From positions 32,508 through 96,507 of the forward strand of contig NZ_JAFFJX010000020.1 of the NCBI RefSeq assembly GCF_016924755.1: a DNA stretch of 64,000 nt, given 5' to 3'. The notes beneath the pieces are model-generated. The model made no database searches and was not told the origin of the DNA. It worked only from the letters and a program-made list of their open reading frames with translations. Below are positions 17,256-26,236 of the stretch, piece by piece. The DNA is from Longitalea arenae (GTDB lineage: Bacteria > Bacteroidota > Bacteroidia > Chitinophagales > Chitinophagaceae). Every line of letters begins with the position of its first letter. The stretch's first letter is position 1. Both the position numbers and the translations under genes were made by a program.

Positions 17256-18101
17256 ATGGCAAACAGTAAGATCAGAGTGGGGGAGTATAATACCTTGCGG
17301 GTGGCCCGGACATTCGACTTCGGAATGTACCTGGGTGAAGATAAGGACGTGGTATTGTTGCCCAAACGCTTTGTGCCGCATGGAGTGAAGGTAGGAGATG
17401 TGCTGAAAGTATTTGTTTATCACGATTCGGAGGACCGGCTGATTGCCACTACCCAGCGGCCAAAAGGCATTGTTGGCGATATTGTTAAACTGCCGGTAGT
17501 ATCGGTAACCAAACAGGGCGCTTTTATGGATTGGGGATTGATGAAGGACCTGTTTGTGCCGAAATCGAAGCAGCTGATGGGCATGCGGGTAGGCGGGGAA
17601 TATATCGTAAAAATATACCTCGATGAAATGACCGGCCGCGTGGCTGCCTCGGAAAAGATTGAACCTTTTTTGAGCAATGAAGAATTAACGGTAAAAGAGC
17701 AGGACGCGGTTGATTTACTGGTATACCGCCGCACAGATATTGGTTACGTGGTGATCATTAACAACCGCCATACGGGTGTATTGCATTTCAATGATATTTA
17801 CCAGGAAATTACCGAGGGCGACCAGCTGAAAGGGTATATCAAGAATATACGGGAAAATAATAAGATAGATGTGGGCACCGGAAAAATGGGCTATCAGCGC
17901 GTAGAAGATGAAGCGGGGAAAGTGATGCGGCTTTTACAGGAGAACAACGGCTATCTGCCTTACAATGATAAATCGAATCCTGAAGAAATTTATTCTTTCT
18001 TTGGCATGAGTAAAAAGACCTTTAAAATGACCACCGGTAATTTGTACAAGAACCGGAAGATCGTTTTTACCCAAACCGGCATTAAGCTGGCCGGGGTCTA
18101 A
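17256..18101 (+). CDS. cvfB: CvfB family S1 RNA-binding protein
   Basis: The 281-residue cytosolic protein is built as in CvfB/YitL: an N-terminal S1-like region (Val-Gly-Glu-Tyr-Asn-Thr-Leu-Arg-Val), a central S1 domain at about 70-140 with Gly-Ala-Phe-Met-Asp-Trp-Gly-Leu, a further S1-like module around 150-215, and a C-terminal winged-helix domain (Glu-Glu-Ile-Tyr-Ser-Phe-Phe-Gly-Met-Ser-Lys). I chose the ATG at 17256, after a promoter-like region. An upstream in-frame ATG at 17151 would add 35 residues that do not match the family. The protein binds RNA and affects virulence gene expression in Staphylococcus; its role in Bacteroidota is unknown. It stands alone and ends at a terminator. 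Confidence 0.93.
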   Translation: MANSKIRVGEYNTLRVARTFDFGMYLGEDKDVVLLPKRFVPHGVKVGDVLKVFVYHDSEDRLIATTQRPKGIVGDIVKLPVVSVTKQGAFMDWGLMKDLFVPKSKQLMGMRVGGEYIVKIYLDEMTGRVAASEKIEPFLSNEELTVKEQDAVDLLVYRRTDIGYVVIINNRHTGVLHFNDIYQEITEGDQLKGYIKNIRENNKIDVGTGKMGYQRVEDEAGKVMRLLQENNGYLPYNDKSNPEEIYSFFGMSKKTFKMTTGNLYKNRKIVFTQTGIKLAGV

Positions 18102-18125
18102 GTGATATAACATAAGAATAAGGCT

Positions 18126-18159
18126 AAAGGTGAACCTTTTCAAAAGCTTCACCTTTTTT
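18126..18159 (+). terminator. Terminator after cvfB
   Basis: A 9-bp stem (AAAGGTGAA at 18126-18134 with TTCACCTTT at 18148-18156), extended internally by CTTTT/AAAAG, followed by T residues, 25 bases after the stop codon. Confidence 0.85.
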
Positions 18160-18177
18160 AATGTAATGCTTTGCCGC

Positions 18178-18627
18178 TTAAGCCAGGGGCCGCTTCAGGT
18201 ACCCGGCATCAATAGAATAACGTCCGGCGCCCGAATAGATCAATGCGCCGGTCATACCTATAACCAACAGGAAGAATTCCATGCCTTCCGTTTTTTGATG
18301 GCCAAACCAGTTCATGAAAAAGTAATCGGTAAAATGTGTCAGAATAATGCCTGCCATTACGATTGCAATGGCAATACTCCAAAGCCTGACGGCAAAGCCA
18401 AAAAGCAGGAACAGGGGACCAAAGAATTCTATAATGATAACAATGAAGCCAATGAGCCAGGGTAAATGAACGGTGTCGGTAAAATAAGCCATGGATGCTG
18501 CAAAGCCCTGGCCATTAAACCAGCCGAGAAGTTTTTGGGCGCCATGGGGAAAAAGGACCAGCGCCAGAAAAAGACGTAATAAAAATGGAGCTATGGATCG
18601 ATCGGTATAAAAGATCATTCTCTTCAT
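18178..18627 (-). CDS. DoxX family membrane protein
   Basis: The 149-residue product has four hydrophobic helices and the DoxX signatures Leu-Phe-Pro-His-Gly-Ala-Gln-Lys-Leu-Leu-Gly-Trp-Phe after helix 1 and Gly-Phe-Ala-Ala-Ser-Met-Ala-Tyr-Phe. DoxX proteins are small inner-membrane proteins connected with oxidative or thiol stress and quinone metabolism, with no fixed activity. A perfect 18-bp palindrome lies 10 bases before the start codon, and the gene immediately upstream on the same strand encodes a Crp/Fnr regulator, so direct control by that regulator is likely. Confidence 0.93.
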   Translation of the reverse strand: MKRMIFYTDRSIAPFLLRLFLALVLFPHGAQKLLGWFNGQGFAASMAYFTDTVHLPWLIGFIVIIIEFFGPLFLLFGFAVRLWSIAIAIVMAGIILTHFTDYFFMNWFGHQKTEGMEFFLLVIGMTGALIYSGAGRYSIDAGYLKRPLA

Positions 18628-18636
18628 ACATGCTAT

Positions 18637-18654
18637 ATTTTGTTATCACAAAAT
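18637..18654. promoter_or_regulatory. Candidate Crp/Fnr-type operator in front of doxX
   Basis: Perfect inverted repeat ATTTTGT-TATC-ACAAAAT (7 + 4 + 7 bases), centred about 19 bases before the doxX start codon and 83 bases downstream of the stop codon of the Crp/Fnr gene. The position close to the start suggests repression or auto-linked control. Binding by the neighbouring regulator is inferred from proximity only. Confidence 0.55.
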
Positions 18655-18736
18655 TTCTGAAAAGAAGAAGGCCGGCCAATCACCCACGATAATGAAAAAA
18701 ATTAACCTATGGTAATTAAAATGCCGGCGAATAATG

Positions 18737-19324
18737 TTACTGTTGCTTTTTGTGTGCCTGCGATCTGATCCTGCTTAAACTTTGGGCTGTAATTCCAAGG
18801 TAGGACGCAATCTGATGGTTAGGTACTCTTTGTTCAATTTGCGGGTATTGCGTCGTGAAATCAAGATACCGTTCGGTGGCCGTTTTTGCGAGGGAGGAGG
18901 CAACTCTTTTGATAGATGCGATATATGCATTTTGAATGACGATGCGGAAATGTCGTTCCATTTTCGGAACCCTTTCATACAGGATCTCCAGGTTCGGTTT
19001 GGTGATCTGGTAAACCTGGGTATCTTCGAGACAATCAATATTGCTTTTGGTAGGCGTTTCTGTAAGAAAGCTGTAAAGATCACCGATCCACCAGTCTTCC
19101 AGGCCAAATTGTAAAACATGTTCCTGTCCTTTTTCATCCACTTCAAAGGTTCTGGTCACGCCTTTTACAATAAATGTCTCAAACCTGGCTATTTCGCCTT
19201 CCTGCAAAATATATTGGCGTTTACGAAAGCTTCTGAAGATAAAAAGCGATTCGATAATATCTACTTCTTCCGGGCTTAAAGTAACATATTTAGTAAGTGT
19301 ATTGACCAGGGCATCAAGCATCAT
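18737..19324 (-). CDS. Crp/Fnr family transcriptional regulator (first of two)
   Basis: The 195-residue protein has a cyclic-nucleotide-binding-like beta-roll (about 20-115; Arg-Gln-Tyr-Ile-Leu-Gln-Glu-Gly-Glu near residue 36), a long dimerisation helix and a C-terminal winged helix-turn-helix with Ile-Ala-Ser-Tyr-Leu-Gly-Ile-Thr-Ala-Gln-Ser-Leu-Ser-Arg-Ile-Arg. It has no cluster of Cys residues as in oxygen-sensing Fnr, so an iron-sulfur sensor is not indicated. This short Crp/Fnr subtype is abundant in Bacteroidota, usually beside a small target gene. Its likely target is doxX, 110 bases downstream, across a perfect palindrome. Confidence 0.92.
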   Translation of the reverse strand: MMLDALVNTLTKYVTLSPEEVDIIESLFIFRSFRKRQYILQEGEIARFETFIVKGVTRTFEVDEKGQEHVLQFGLEDWWIGDLYSFLTETPTKSNIDCLEDTQVYQITKPNLEILYERVPKMERHFRIVIQNAYIASIKRVASSLAKTATERYLDFTTQYPQIEQRVPNHQIASYLGITAQSLSRIRSQAHKKQQ

Positions 19325-19390
19325 GCGGCGAACTTATGATCCGCCAATTTCGCTAAAATCAGTGTAATCTGTAATTTTTGAACAAATAAA

Positions 19391-20836
19391 TTATCCCTCC
19401 ACGATATTGGCCTTGAAGGTCTTGATGATCCTGACCGGGGCGCTGCCATTTTTAGGAACCACTTCAAAGGAAACACGCACGCCCAGCGCGTGGATAGGCG
19501 CGGATGCTTTTAAGATCTTTCCTTTATACATTTTTGCTTCTGTCAAATTCCGCGTATTCGTTGATTCAACCGCAACGATCTCCTGGCGGAAACGGCGGAT
19601 ATCGGCATATGCCCGGGTAAATGGGTTGATGATATACTCGATAGAAGACACATCGAGTGCATATTGCTCACGAAGATCACCATTAATGGTAGTGTGTTTG
19701 ATCACCGGTTTTTTTGCCAGGTAAAAGATCCCTGCCGGTTCATTGAATAAAGGACTCAATCCCACACCCAACCTGCTATCGGTACCCGGCGCCGGAAAAT
19801 TGATCGCCGGAATCCAGCCAACCAGGTTCTGATGTTGCCTGAATAAAACCGTAAGGTTAAGCTTGCAATCAGCCAGATTCAGGCCGGGCGACAGGGTAGC
19901 GCTGAGGATATTTCCTGCAGTACTGTCATTGATCGCTTGCCGCAGATTGTTAATGGTTGCAGCCGGCAATAATCCAGAGAGCTCATTAAATCCCTGGATC
20001 GATTTCACATGTGCCTGCATGTTTTCCCCAATGGCAGGTCCCAGCGCTGCACTACTGGTAAATCGCAGTCCCGGTTTTTCCAGGTAGATATTTTTGTTCC
20101 TGGCAGGCGTATTGTTTATCGAAAGCTCATCCACCCGGGCAAAGGCCAGCGTAAAGGCAATACCACAGTCCCGGGAAGTGTAAGTGGTAATCTGCTGGTC
20201 ATAGGCCAGTTCAAATTGAGTAATATACCATCCACCTTCACGGATCGGCCAGGGCTCAATGAGGGAAGCAGAACGGGCATTGGCATCAAGATCAACTATG
20301 AACTGGCCGGCATAATTCAGCAGGGGCGTACTCATTGGCTGCGATAACCAGATCTCGTTTATAAGTGATTGGTAGCTGTCTACCGCCGGGTTGCCGGGTC
20401 TTGTGTTATAGAGATAGTATCGCAAGAGCCCGCGGAATTTATTATATAAAATAAATACGCGATTATCAAATTCAATGACATCTGTAAAATTATTATATAC
20501 GAGTTCCCAGCCATCGCTTTTCTTATAATCAAAGCGCAAGCCGGGATCGTAATTTCTGATGGCCTGTTCGCTCCATGGAACAGGTACGGGAGCTTTGCCG
20601 GCAGGCACCGGCATCTGGTGCGCGTTTTCCCAATCGAAGGGATAATTGGCCACCGGCCTGGTAGGCTGCAAGCTAATACCGGTTGGAATGGTTATTACCG
20701 GCTGTAATGTATCATTGGTACTGGTGACCTCCTCTACCTGTAAAGGGATTGGTTCCGGCTGGTCAGCCCCTTTTTTCTCACAGCCTATTATAGAATATAT
20801 GTATATGAACAGCGGGATGATAAGGAAAGGTTTCAT
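19391..20836 (-). CDS. Uncharacterised lipoprotein
   Basis: I do not recognise this 481-residue protein. It begins with a signal peptide and a lipobox (Ile-Ile-Gly-Cys, Cys19) followed by a Pro-rich linker (about 25-80), so it should be membrane-anchored in the periplasm or at the surface. The remainder is an extended mix of beta and alpha segments with several Trp/Tyr-rich stretches, for example Gly-Gly-Trp-Tyr-Ile-Thr-Gln-Phe near residue 208. No catalytic motif is evident. The spermidine-synthase-like gene lies 62 bases upstream on the same strand, so it may be the last gene of that transcript. Confidence 0.85.
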   Translation of the reverse strand: MKPFLIIPLFIYIYSIIGCEKKGADQPEPIPLQVEEVTSTNDTLQPVITIPTGISLQPTRPVANYPFDWENAHQMPVPAGKAPVPVPWSEQAIRNYDPGLRFDYKKSDGWELVYNNFTDVIEFDNRVFILYNKFRGLLRYYLYNTRPGNPAVDSYQSLINEIWLSQPMSTPLLNYAGQFIVDLDANARSASLIEPWPIREGGWYITQFELAYDQQITTYTSRDCGIAFTLAFARVDELSINNTPARNKNIYLEKPGLRFTSSAALGPAIGENMQAHVKSIQGFNELSGLLPAATINNLRQAINDSTAGNILSATLSPGLNLADCKLNLTVLFRQHQNLVGWIPAINFPAPGTDSRLGVGLSPLFNEPAGIFYLAKKPVIKHTTINGDLREQYALDVSSIEYIINPFTRAYADIRRFRQEIVAVESTNTRNLTEAKMYKGKILKASAPIHALGVRVSFEVVPKNGSAPVRIIKTFKANIVEG

Positions 20837-20898
20837 GGTTTAAGATTGTGTAACCTTATAAGACACCGTTATGCAGGGATTGCTGCGTTAAGAAACTG

Positions 20899-23343
20899 TT
20901 ATACTGCCTCTTGATCCCAACGGCTGCAAACGATCAACGGCATGCAATAGGCCAGGGCTGCCAGCCATAATACCAGGCCTGAACCTGCTTCAACGGTTAT
21001 TATAGTGGCCAGGGCGGTGCTGATCACAGAAACGCAACCGTTCAGGCCCCAGGCCCAGGGAATTTCGCTTGCTGCTGAACGGGCAAGCCATGACAGTGCT
21101 GCCGGAAAAGGAATACCCATGCAAAATGCCAGTGGCCCTGTCAGTAATAACACGATCCCGATCTTTACAGGCATAACTGCCTGCATGGTTTGCTGCAGCA
21201 GGGGCATCAATACCGCAGCATATATAACAAGAAGTACAATGATGGCCATAACGATGCGCATCATGGCTTTTTTATTTTGGGCAAAGCGACCAGCCATATA
21301 ACTGCCGGCTCCGGAAAAAAGCAGGAGGGCGGTGATGACCGCCGCTGCTGCATATACAGGCTGACCGAAATAAAAAGTGAGGTGTTGTATGAAAACCATT
21401 TCTACGAACATATAACCGAGGCCAATGCCTCCAAAGTATAGCAATACCGAGCCTTTATGTTTTCCTTTCCAGCCCCGCCGGAACAGGGGTAGCAGTACGA
21501 GCACAAACGAAACGACCGCGATCTGCACCAGTGTGATCACTACCAGCAGGTAACCGATCTCAAAGAATGGAATGGAGCGGTTGCCGAAATTGGCAGCGAG
21601 GTGGGAGAGATTTTTCCAGCGGATGAATTGTGCAAAATAGGGGCGGCGGTCTGTGGCCGGTTTAATATTAAAGTCATAGCTGGCGTATAAGGCGTTTCTG
21701 TCGCGTGAGAAGATCGCATCTATATACTGAAAGAAACTGCTGTCCTGCAACAAGTGGTAGCGGGCTCTTTCTTCCGGTTGCAGACCTGGCAGCAATACGG
21801 GGTCAAATTGCCATTGGTTACAGAATTGCCGGATGTTTTGAATGGCCGTTGCCGTGAGTGCGGTTTTGGTGATTACAAAACTGATGGTGCTCCAGCTCCG
21901 GATGGCGGCAACATGTTGTTGGGGTTGTTTTATATTCAGTTCTTCCAGTACTTCGGCCAGGGTGGCTGCCAGCTTCAGCGGATGGCGTACGGGGTAATCC
22001 ATCCAGGCGCTGATGCTGATGGCGCCGGCCGGCTGCAAGCGCGGCCACATGTGCAGAAATGCTTCCTTTGTTAATAAATATTGCTGGTGCAGGGCATATA
22101 ATCCCGCCGAGCCGCCAAAACTACCGGCCATGGGCAAGCTGATGAGGTCATAATGTGCTGTATCGGTCAATAAAAAAATGCGGGGTTCTACCTTGCGCAC
22201 GGTCACTGCGGGATGAAAATAAAGTGAGTCGTTGTCTGCCGCCAATGTATGCTTTAATGCTTCAATAAGTATGGCATTGGGTTCAATGGCCACGATATTG
22301 GCCGCATTACGGCTAAGGGCATGCGCTACTTCCAGCCCGGTACCGGCTTGCAGCACCAATACAGTTTTTTTCGGCGCCATTTTGTAAGGAAGATCGAAAC
22401 TGGTGTTGTGCAGCACGAATGCCGTATCCGCTTTATTATACCCGGCAACGGCGCCCAGCCAGTCGCCATTTATAAACATGGCTGTGCTGGCGCTCACTGC
22501 TTCTTCTGCGGCAAGGCTCATGCCCGGTGCATACCGTAACACAGGCGATGAAATGGCTTGTATGGGTCCATAAGGGCTTGTTCTCTCCATTTTTAGGGTG
22601 GCTTCCGGCAGCAAGAGGGTTTTGCTAAGATCTTTGAACTGCGATAAGTGTAAAGTGGGCGGGAAAGCGATGGAAAAGCCGCTTACAATGCACGCAAGCA
22701 ATGCAAAGAAACGCAATGTTTTTGTGCGTTGGGGTTTTCCCGGAATGATCATTATGCCCGCTATTACCGGCAAGCAGGAAATCACAGCTGCTAAGCGGTT
22801 CGGAAATAAGAACCACAGCAATGCAAGTAACAACAAGCCGCCAACGGCCGATCCGCAAAGGTTGGCGAAATACACTTTACCGATATAAACCACATAGTGA
22901 TCGAACATCAGGCCGATGGCAAGCGCCCCCAGCAAAAATGGAATAAAGAACAGGAGATAGGTCAGCAGCAAACGGCCGATATGCGTATAGTTGGCAAACA
23001 GCATATAGGAGTCGAAGCGGATAAAAGAAAGCTGGGAAAGATACATTACCAGGCACATGCTAATACCACAGCTGATCATCAACAGGGGCAGCCACCAACG
23101 GATATGGTTCAGCAGGTGCTGCCTGAAAAAAGCGAGTACCGTGCCGGCGGCGCCAAAACCAAGCATGGCCACTGAAATGACCATATAGGCGAAGTGATGC
23201 CATTGTACAATGGATAATACCTGCATAAGCGCCAGTTGAAAGGCAATGATGGCCGCAGACAGGATTCCCAGCGACAGCATTAACCGGGTAGATAAAAGAT
23301 CAGCTGAATTAGGCGTGCTGTGCATGTCAAAGAAGGCTTTCAT
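20899..23343 (-). CDS. Membrane-embedded spermidine synthase-like protein
   Basis: The 814-residue protein has a block of N-terminal membrane helices (about 20-220), a cytosolic Rossmann-type domain at about 300-500 resembling spermidine synthases (Leu-Val-Leu-Gln-Ala-Gly-Thr-Gly-Leu-Glu near residue 325 for S-adenosyl ligand binding), and a second block of helices after about 600. The catalytic acidic motif of true aminopropyltransferases is not obvious, as in many fused bacterial members with unknown activity. Its start codon overlaps the stop codon of the isoaspartyl methyltransferase gene by four bases, so the two are translationally coupled. A membrane-linked transferase using S-adenosyl compounds is possible; spermidine production is not shown. 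Confidence 0.85.
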   Translation of the reverse strand: MKAFFDMHSTPNSADLLSTRLMLSLGILSAAIIAFQLALMQVLSIVQWHHFAYMVISVAMLGFGAAGTVLAFFRQHLLNHIRWWLPLLMISCGISMCLVMYLSQLSFIRFDSYMLFANYTHIGRLLLTYLLFFIPFLLGALAIGLMFDHYVVYIGKVYFANLCGSAVGGLLLLALLWFLFPNRLAAVISCLPVIAGIMIIPGKPQRTKTLRFFALLACIVSGFSIAFPPTLHLSQFKDLSKTLLLPEATLKMERTSPYGPIQAISSPVLRYAPGMSLAAEEAVSASTAMFINGDWLGAVAGYNKADTAFVLHNTSFDLPYKMAPKKTVLVLQAGTGLEVAHALSRNAANIVAIEPNAILIEALKHTLAADNDSLYFHPAVTVRKVEPRIFLLTDTAHYDLISLPMAGSFGGSAGLYALHQQYLLTKEAFLHMWPRLQPAGAISISAWMDYPVRHPLKLAATLAEVLEELNIKQPQQHVAAIRSWSTISFVITKTALTATAIQNIRQFCNQWQFDPVLLPGLQPEERARYHLLQDSSFFQYIDAIFSRDRNALYASYDFNIKPATDRRPYFAQFIRWKNLSHLAANFGNRSIPFFEIGYLLVVITLVQIAVVSFVLVLLPLFRRGWKGKHKGSVLLYFGGIGLGYMFVEMVFIQHLTFYFGQPVYAAAAVITALLLFSGAGSYMAGRFAQNKKAMMRIVMAIIVLLVIYAAVLMPLLQQTMQAVMPVKIGIVLLLTGPLAFCMGIPFPAALSWLARSAASEIPWAWGLNGCVSVISTALATIITVEAGSGLVLWLAALAYCMPLIVCSRWDQEAV

Positions 23344-24038
23344 TCGGTTTTCTTCCTGGTGAGGGGAACAAAGGCTACCGGCAGCAGGTTCCTGCTTGTA
23401 GTAGATCCATTTTTCTTTTCCACCAGTATCAGCATCTGGGTTAAAAAGGAGGAGCCGACCGGGATCACCATTTTACCACCATCTTTCAATTGACCGATCA
23501 ATGGCGGCGGTATATGTTCTGCGGCAGCCGTTACAACAATGGCATCGTATGGGGCATGTTCTTTCCAGCCATTATAACCGTCGGCCGTTTTTACCTGCAC
23601 ATTTTTATACCTGGAGGTCAACCGTTCAGTGGCTGACCTGCCCAGTTCAGGAACGATCTCGATGGTATATACTTCTTTTACGATGGCTGAAAGAATCGCG
23701 GCCTGGTAGCCCGAGCCGGTGCCGATCTCCAGCACTTTAAAATGCGATTGTGGTTTTATCACTTCTGTCATATAAGCCACGATGTATGGCTGCGAGATGG
23801 TTTGTCCATAACCGATGGGCAGCGGCCGGTCTTCATAAGCATTCTTAATTTGGTCGGCCGGTACAAATTCATGGCGGTTCACGGTGCGCATGGCTTTCAG
23901 CACAACGGGATCTTTTACACCCCGGCGTTCAATTTGCTGGCTCACCATTTTTTCTCTCTTGGTCTTGTACACGTTTTCCTGCCAGGGTGCTACCAGCAGG
24001 AATAATCCTAAGTAAAATGCAGGGCTCAGCATAACCAC
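23340..24038 (-). CDS. pcm: Protein-L-isoaspartate(D-aspartate) O-methyltransferase
   Basis: The 232-residue protein contains the PCMT motifs: Met-Val-Ser-Gln-Gln-Ile-Glu near residue 30, Arg-His-Glu-Phe-Val-Pro, Pro-Ile-Gly-Tyr-Gly-Gln-Thr-Ile-Ser-Gln-Pro around 73-83, and the S-adenosylmethionine loop Leu-Glu-Ile-Gly-Thr-Gly-Ser-Gly-Tyr near 98. It has an N-terminal hydrophobic segment (about 3-20) that reads as a signal peptide or anchor, so the enzyme is probably exported, which is unusual for a methyltransferase needing cytosolic S-adenosylmethionine. Family enzymes repair isoaspartate in aged proteins. It overlaps the spermidine-synthase-like gene (stop and start share four bases). Confidence 0.93.
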   Translation of the reverse strand: MVMLSPAFYLGLFLLVAPWQENVYKTKREKMVSQQIERRGVKDPVVLKAMRTVNRHEFVPADQIKNAYEDRPLPIGYGQTISQPYIVAYMTEVIKPQSHFKVLEIGTGSGYQAAILSAIVKEVYTIEIVPELGRSATERLTSRYKNVQVKTADGYNGWKEHAPYDAIVVTAAAEHIPPPLIGQLKDGGKMVIPVGSSFLTQMLILVEKKNGSTTSRNLLPVAFVPLTRKKTE

Positions 24039-24158
24039 CTGTTTAACGTTATAAAATCATTGCGTTTTGGTCGGGATCGCTTTTAAGAGCCGGATCGCAC
24101 AGTAAGCATGCCTTTCTTCGACATGCCGGTTTCTTTTTTGTTCGCGTATGAGAGCAGA

Positions 24159-26147
24159 TCAGGTTTGTACAGGCTGGTGCACCGCAGGCAAAAGCACGAA
24201 AAAGGTGGCGCCTTTGCCTGGTTCGCTTTCTGCCCATATGGCGCCCTGATGGTTTTCAGCAACTTTACGCGCGATGGCCAGCCCAATACCTGTTCCGGTA
24301 TATTGCGATTTCGTATGCAAGCGTTCGAACATATCGAAGATCTGTTCGGCATAATGTTGGTGGAACCCAATGCCATTATCGATCACTTCTATAAGGTAAT
24401 GTTGTTGTTCTTTATAATTTCCGGGTAATCTGCTTGCCACAAGCGCTTCATCGGCGGCACGGCTGCGTACGGTAATCACCGGTTGGGTATTGTGGCGGCT
24501 GTATTTGAGCGAATTACTAATGAGGTTCTGGAATAACTGTTCAAATTGCCGGGCATTTCCCTGTACCACCGGCAATGTCTCAACGGTGATCTGCGCCTGT
24601 TTTTCTGCAATGCTAAGATCCAGTGCGGCAAGCACTGTCCGCATTATTTCATTGAGGTCGATCGTATTTCTTACAAGTCGTTGCTGGCTTATGTAGGAAA
24701 AACTAAGCAGGTCCCGTACAAAATCGTTCAGGTGCCTGGCGGATAATTCGATCCGGTTTACAATACGCAGCCCTTCAGCGCCTATTGCCGAGCCAACGCT
24801 GCTTTTTAACTGATCGGTGAACAGCAGGATCTTTCGCAACGGTTCTTTCATATCGTGCGAGGCTGCATGTGCAAAGTCTTCGAGGTAACGGTTCGACTGC
24901 GCCAGCGAGGCAACGGTTTGTTCCAGCTTCAACTGCGATTTGCGAATGATGGTATGGTCAGAGAGGCAGACCAGCAGCTGGTTATTGAGTTTGATGCACT
25001 GCAGGTCAAGATAATGGTCGAGCCCATCTACATCATAATGCAATTCGCGGCGCTGTTTCTGTCCCGTTAGGAAGGTATTCCGGTACATTGAGAAAGCGCC
25101 GGTTGACAAATAGCCGGGGAACCATTTGCTGGCAAGCTGGCCTACAAGAGCAGAAGGTGGTTGATGCACCAGGTTTGAAATGGTTGCGTTCACCAGCACG
25201 AAACGAAAGTCGGCAAGTTCATTTTTTTCATCATATTCAGGATCCAGCAGCGCCATGCCGGTTTGAGCGGCATCAAATACCGATTTCAGGGTGTTGGCAG
25301 ATTGCTCAATTTGAAGCTGTACCTGCTTTACCGGGGTGATGTCTGTAAATACATGGATCAGGTGGTTCAGATCGAGCCTGGAAACCGTAGCCTCTATCCA
25401 TTTGCCGGTAGGTTCCACCATATGTTGCCAGATAAAAGGTTTTCCAGTCTCGAGTGTCCTCAGGCAGCCCTGGTAGTATTCGGTTTCTGTAATGCCGGCT
25501 TGAAGTTCGGTGACCTGTTTGTTGATGAAGAATTCGCGCGGAAAACCGGTGGCCTGGAGGGCAGCGTCATTTGCCATGATCATGACGGCGTCAATGACCA
25601 TTCCCTCCTCGTTGCGGACGGCGCGGGTTACGCAAATACCGTTAGACGTGTTCTTTAAAATGTTATCGATCAGGTTTTTTTGCTGCTGTAGCTGGCGGGT
25701 GCTCTCTTCAAGCGACGATTTCTGGGCCTGCAGGGTTGCGATCATTTTTTTTTCATGCGTAACGTCCTGCACTACGGTAAGTATACCGCCGCGGAGCTTG
25801 CTGCGAAGTACCCGCGCATGTTTATTGAGGGCGGAATTAAAAATAGCAGTTGCAGACTTCTTATCCGTCTCATACACCCACTTCATTTCTTCAAAGACCT
25901 GGATACGCAATTCGGGTGATAAAGTAGGGGAGTTGCGAACGGTAAGGCCTTCAAACTGGGCGGGGGTCACTTTCAGGTATTCAAGGCCTTCCTGGTTGGC
26001 ATAGGTGAAGGCAAAGTCGTCAATGTGCTGTCCATCATCTGACCAAACAGGGCTGAACCACAGAATGGCCTGTGGCTGCCCGCCATAGAACTCTTCAAAC
26101 AACCGGGCGTCAAACAGGGGGTCTTCTTGCCTATGGGCTGTCGTCAT
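24159..26147 (-). CDS. PAS domain sensor histidine kinase
   Basis: The 662-residue protein lacks membrane helices and is a cytosolic sensor. PAS-type domains cover about 15-125, 150-270 and 285-400, with coiled segments between them. The HisKA domain has His431 in Ala-Ser-His-Asp-Met-Lys-Glu-Pro-Leu. The ATPase domain shows N box Asn-Leu-Ile-Ser-Asn-Ser-Leu-Lys-Tyr-Ser, G1 Val-Ile-Asp-Asn-Gly-Ile-Gly-Phe and G2 Thr-Gly-Thr-Gly-Ile-Gly-Leu-Ala. This is the phytochrome-like HisKA subtype. The divergent gene 90 bases away encodes a stand-alone Rcp1-type response regulator, the probable partner. The signal perceived by the PAS domains cannot be read from the sequence. Confidence 0.94.
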   Translation of the reverse strand: MTTAHRQEDPLFDARLFEEFYGGQPQAILWFSPVWSDDGQHIDDFAFTYANQEGLEYLKVTPAQFEGLTVRNSPTLSPELRIQVFEEMKWVYETDKKSATAIFNSALNKHARVLRSKLRGGILTVVQDVTHEKKMIATLQAQKSSLEESTRQLQQQKNLIDNILKNTSNGICVTRAVRNEEGMVIDAVMIMANDAALQATGFPREFFINKQVTELQAGITETEYYQGCLRTLETGKPFIWQHMVEPTGKWIEATVSRLDLNHLIHVFTDITPVKQVQLQIEQSANTLKSVFDAAQTGMALLDPEYDEKNELADFRFVLVNATISNLVHQPPSALVGQLASKWFPGYLSTGAFSMYRNTFLTGQKQRRELHYDVDGLDHYLDLQCIKLNNQLLVCLSDHTIIRKSQLKLEQTVASLAQSNRYLEDFAHAASHDMKEPLRKILLFTDQLKSSVGSAIGAEGLRIVNRIELSARHLNDFVRDLLSFSYISQQRLVRNTIDLNEIMRTVLAALDLSIAEKQAQITVETLPVVQGNARQFEQLFQNLISNSLKYSRHNTQPVITVRSRAADEALVASRLPGNYKEQQHYLIEVIDNGIGFHQHYAEQIFDMFERLHTKSQYTGTGIGLAIARKVAENHQGAIWAESEPGKGATFFVLLPAVHQPVQT

Positions 26148-26193
26148 GTGTATAATTATGCGAAACCGGTGCCACGAAAACCGGCTTAAAAAT

Positions 26194-26201
26194 TAACTTT
26201 G
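26194..26201 (+). promoter_or_regulatory. Candidate -7 promoter element for the response regulator
   Basis: TAACTTTG matches TAnnTTTG exactly in the 89-base gap between the divergent kinase and response regulator genes and predicts a transcript start near 26208, about 29 bases before the ATG. Confidence 0.4.
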
Positions 26202-26236
26202 TATACCAGCGAGCAGCCAACATTAATTGAAAGAAC

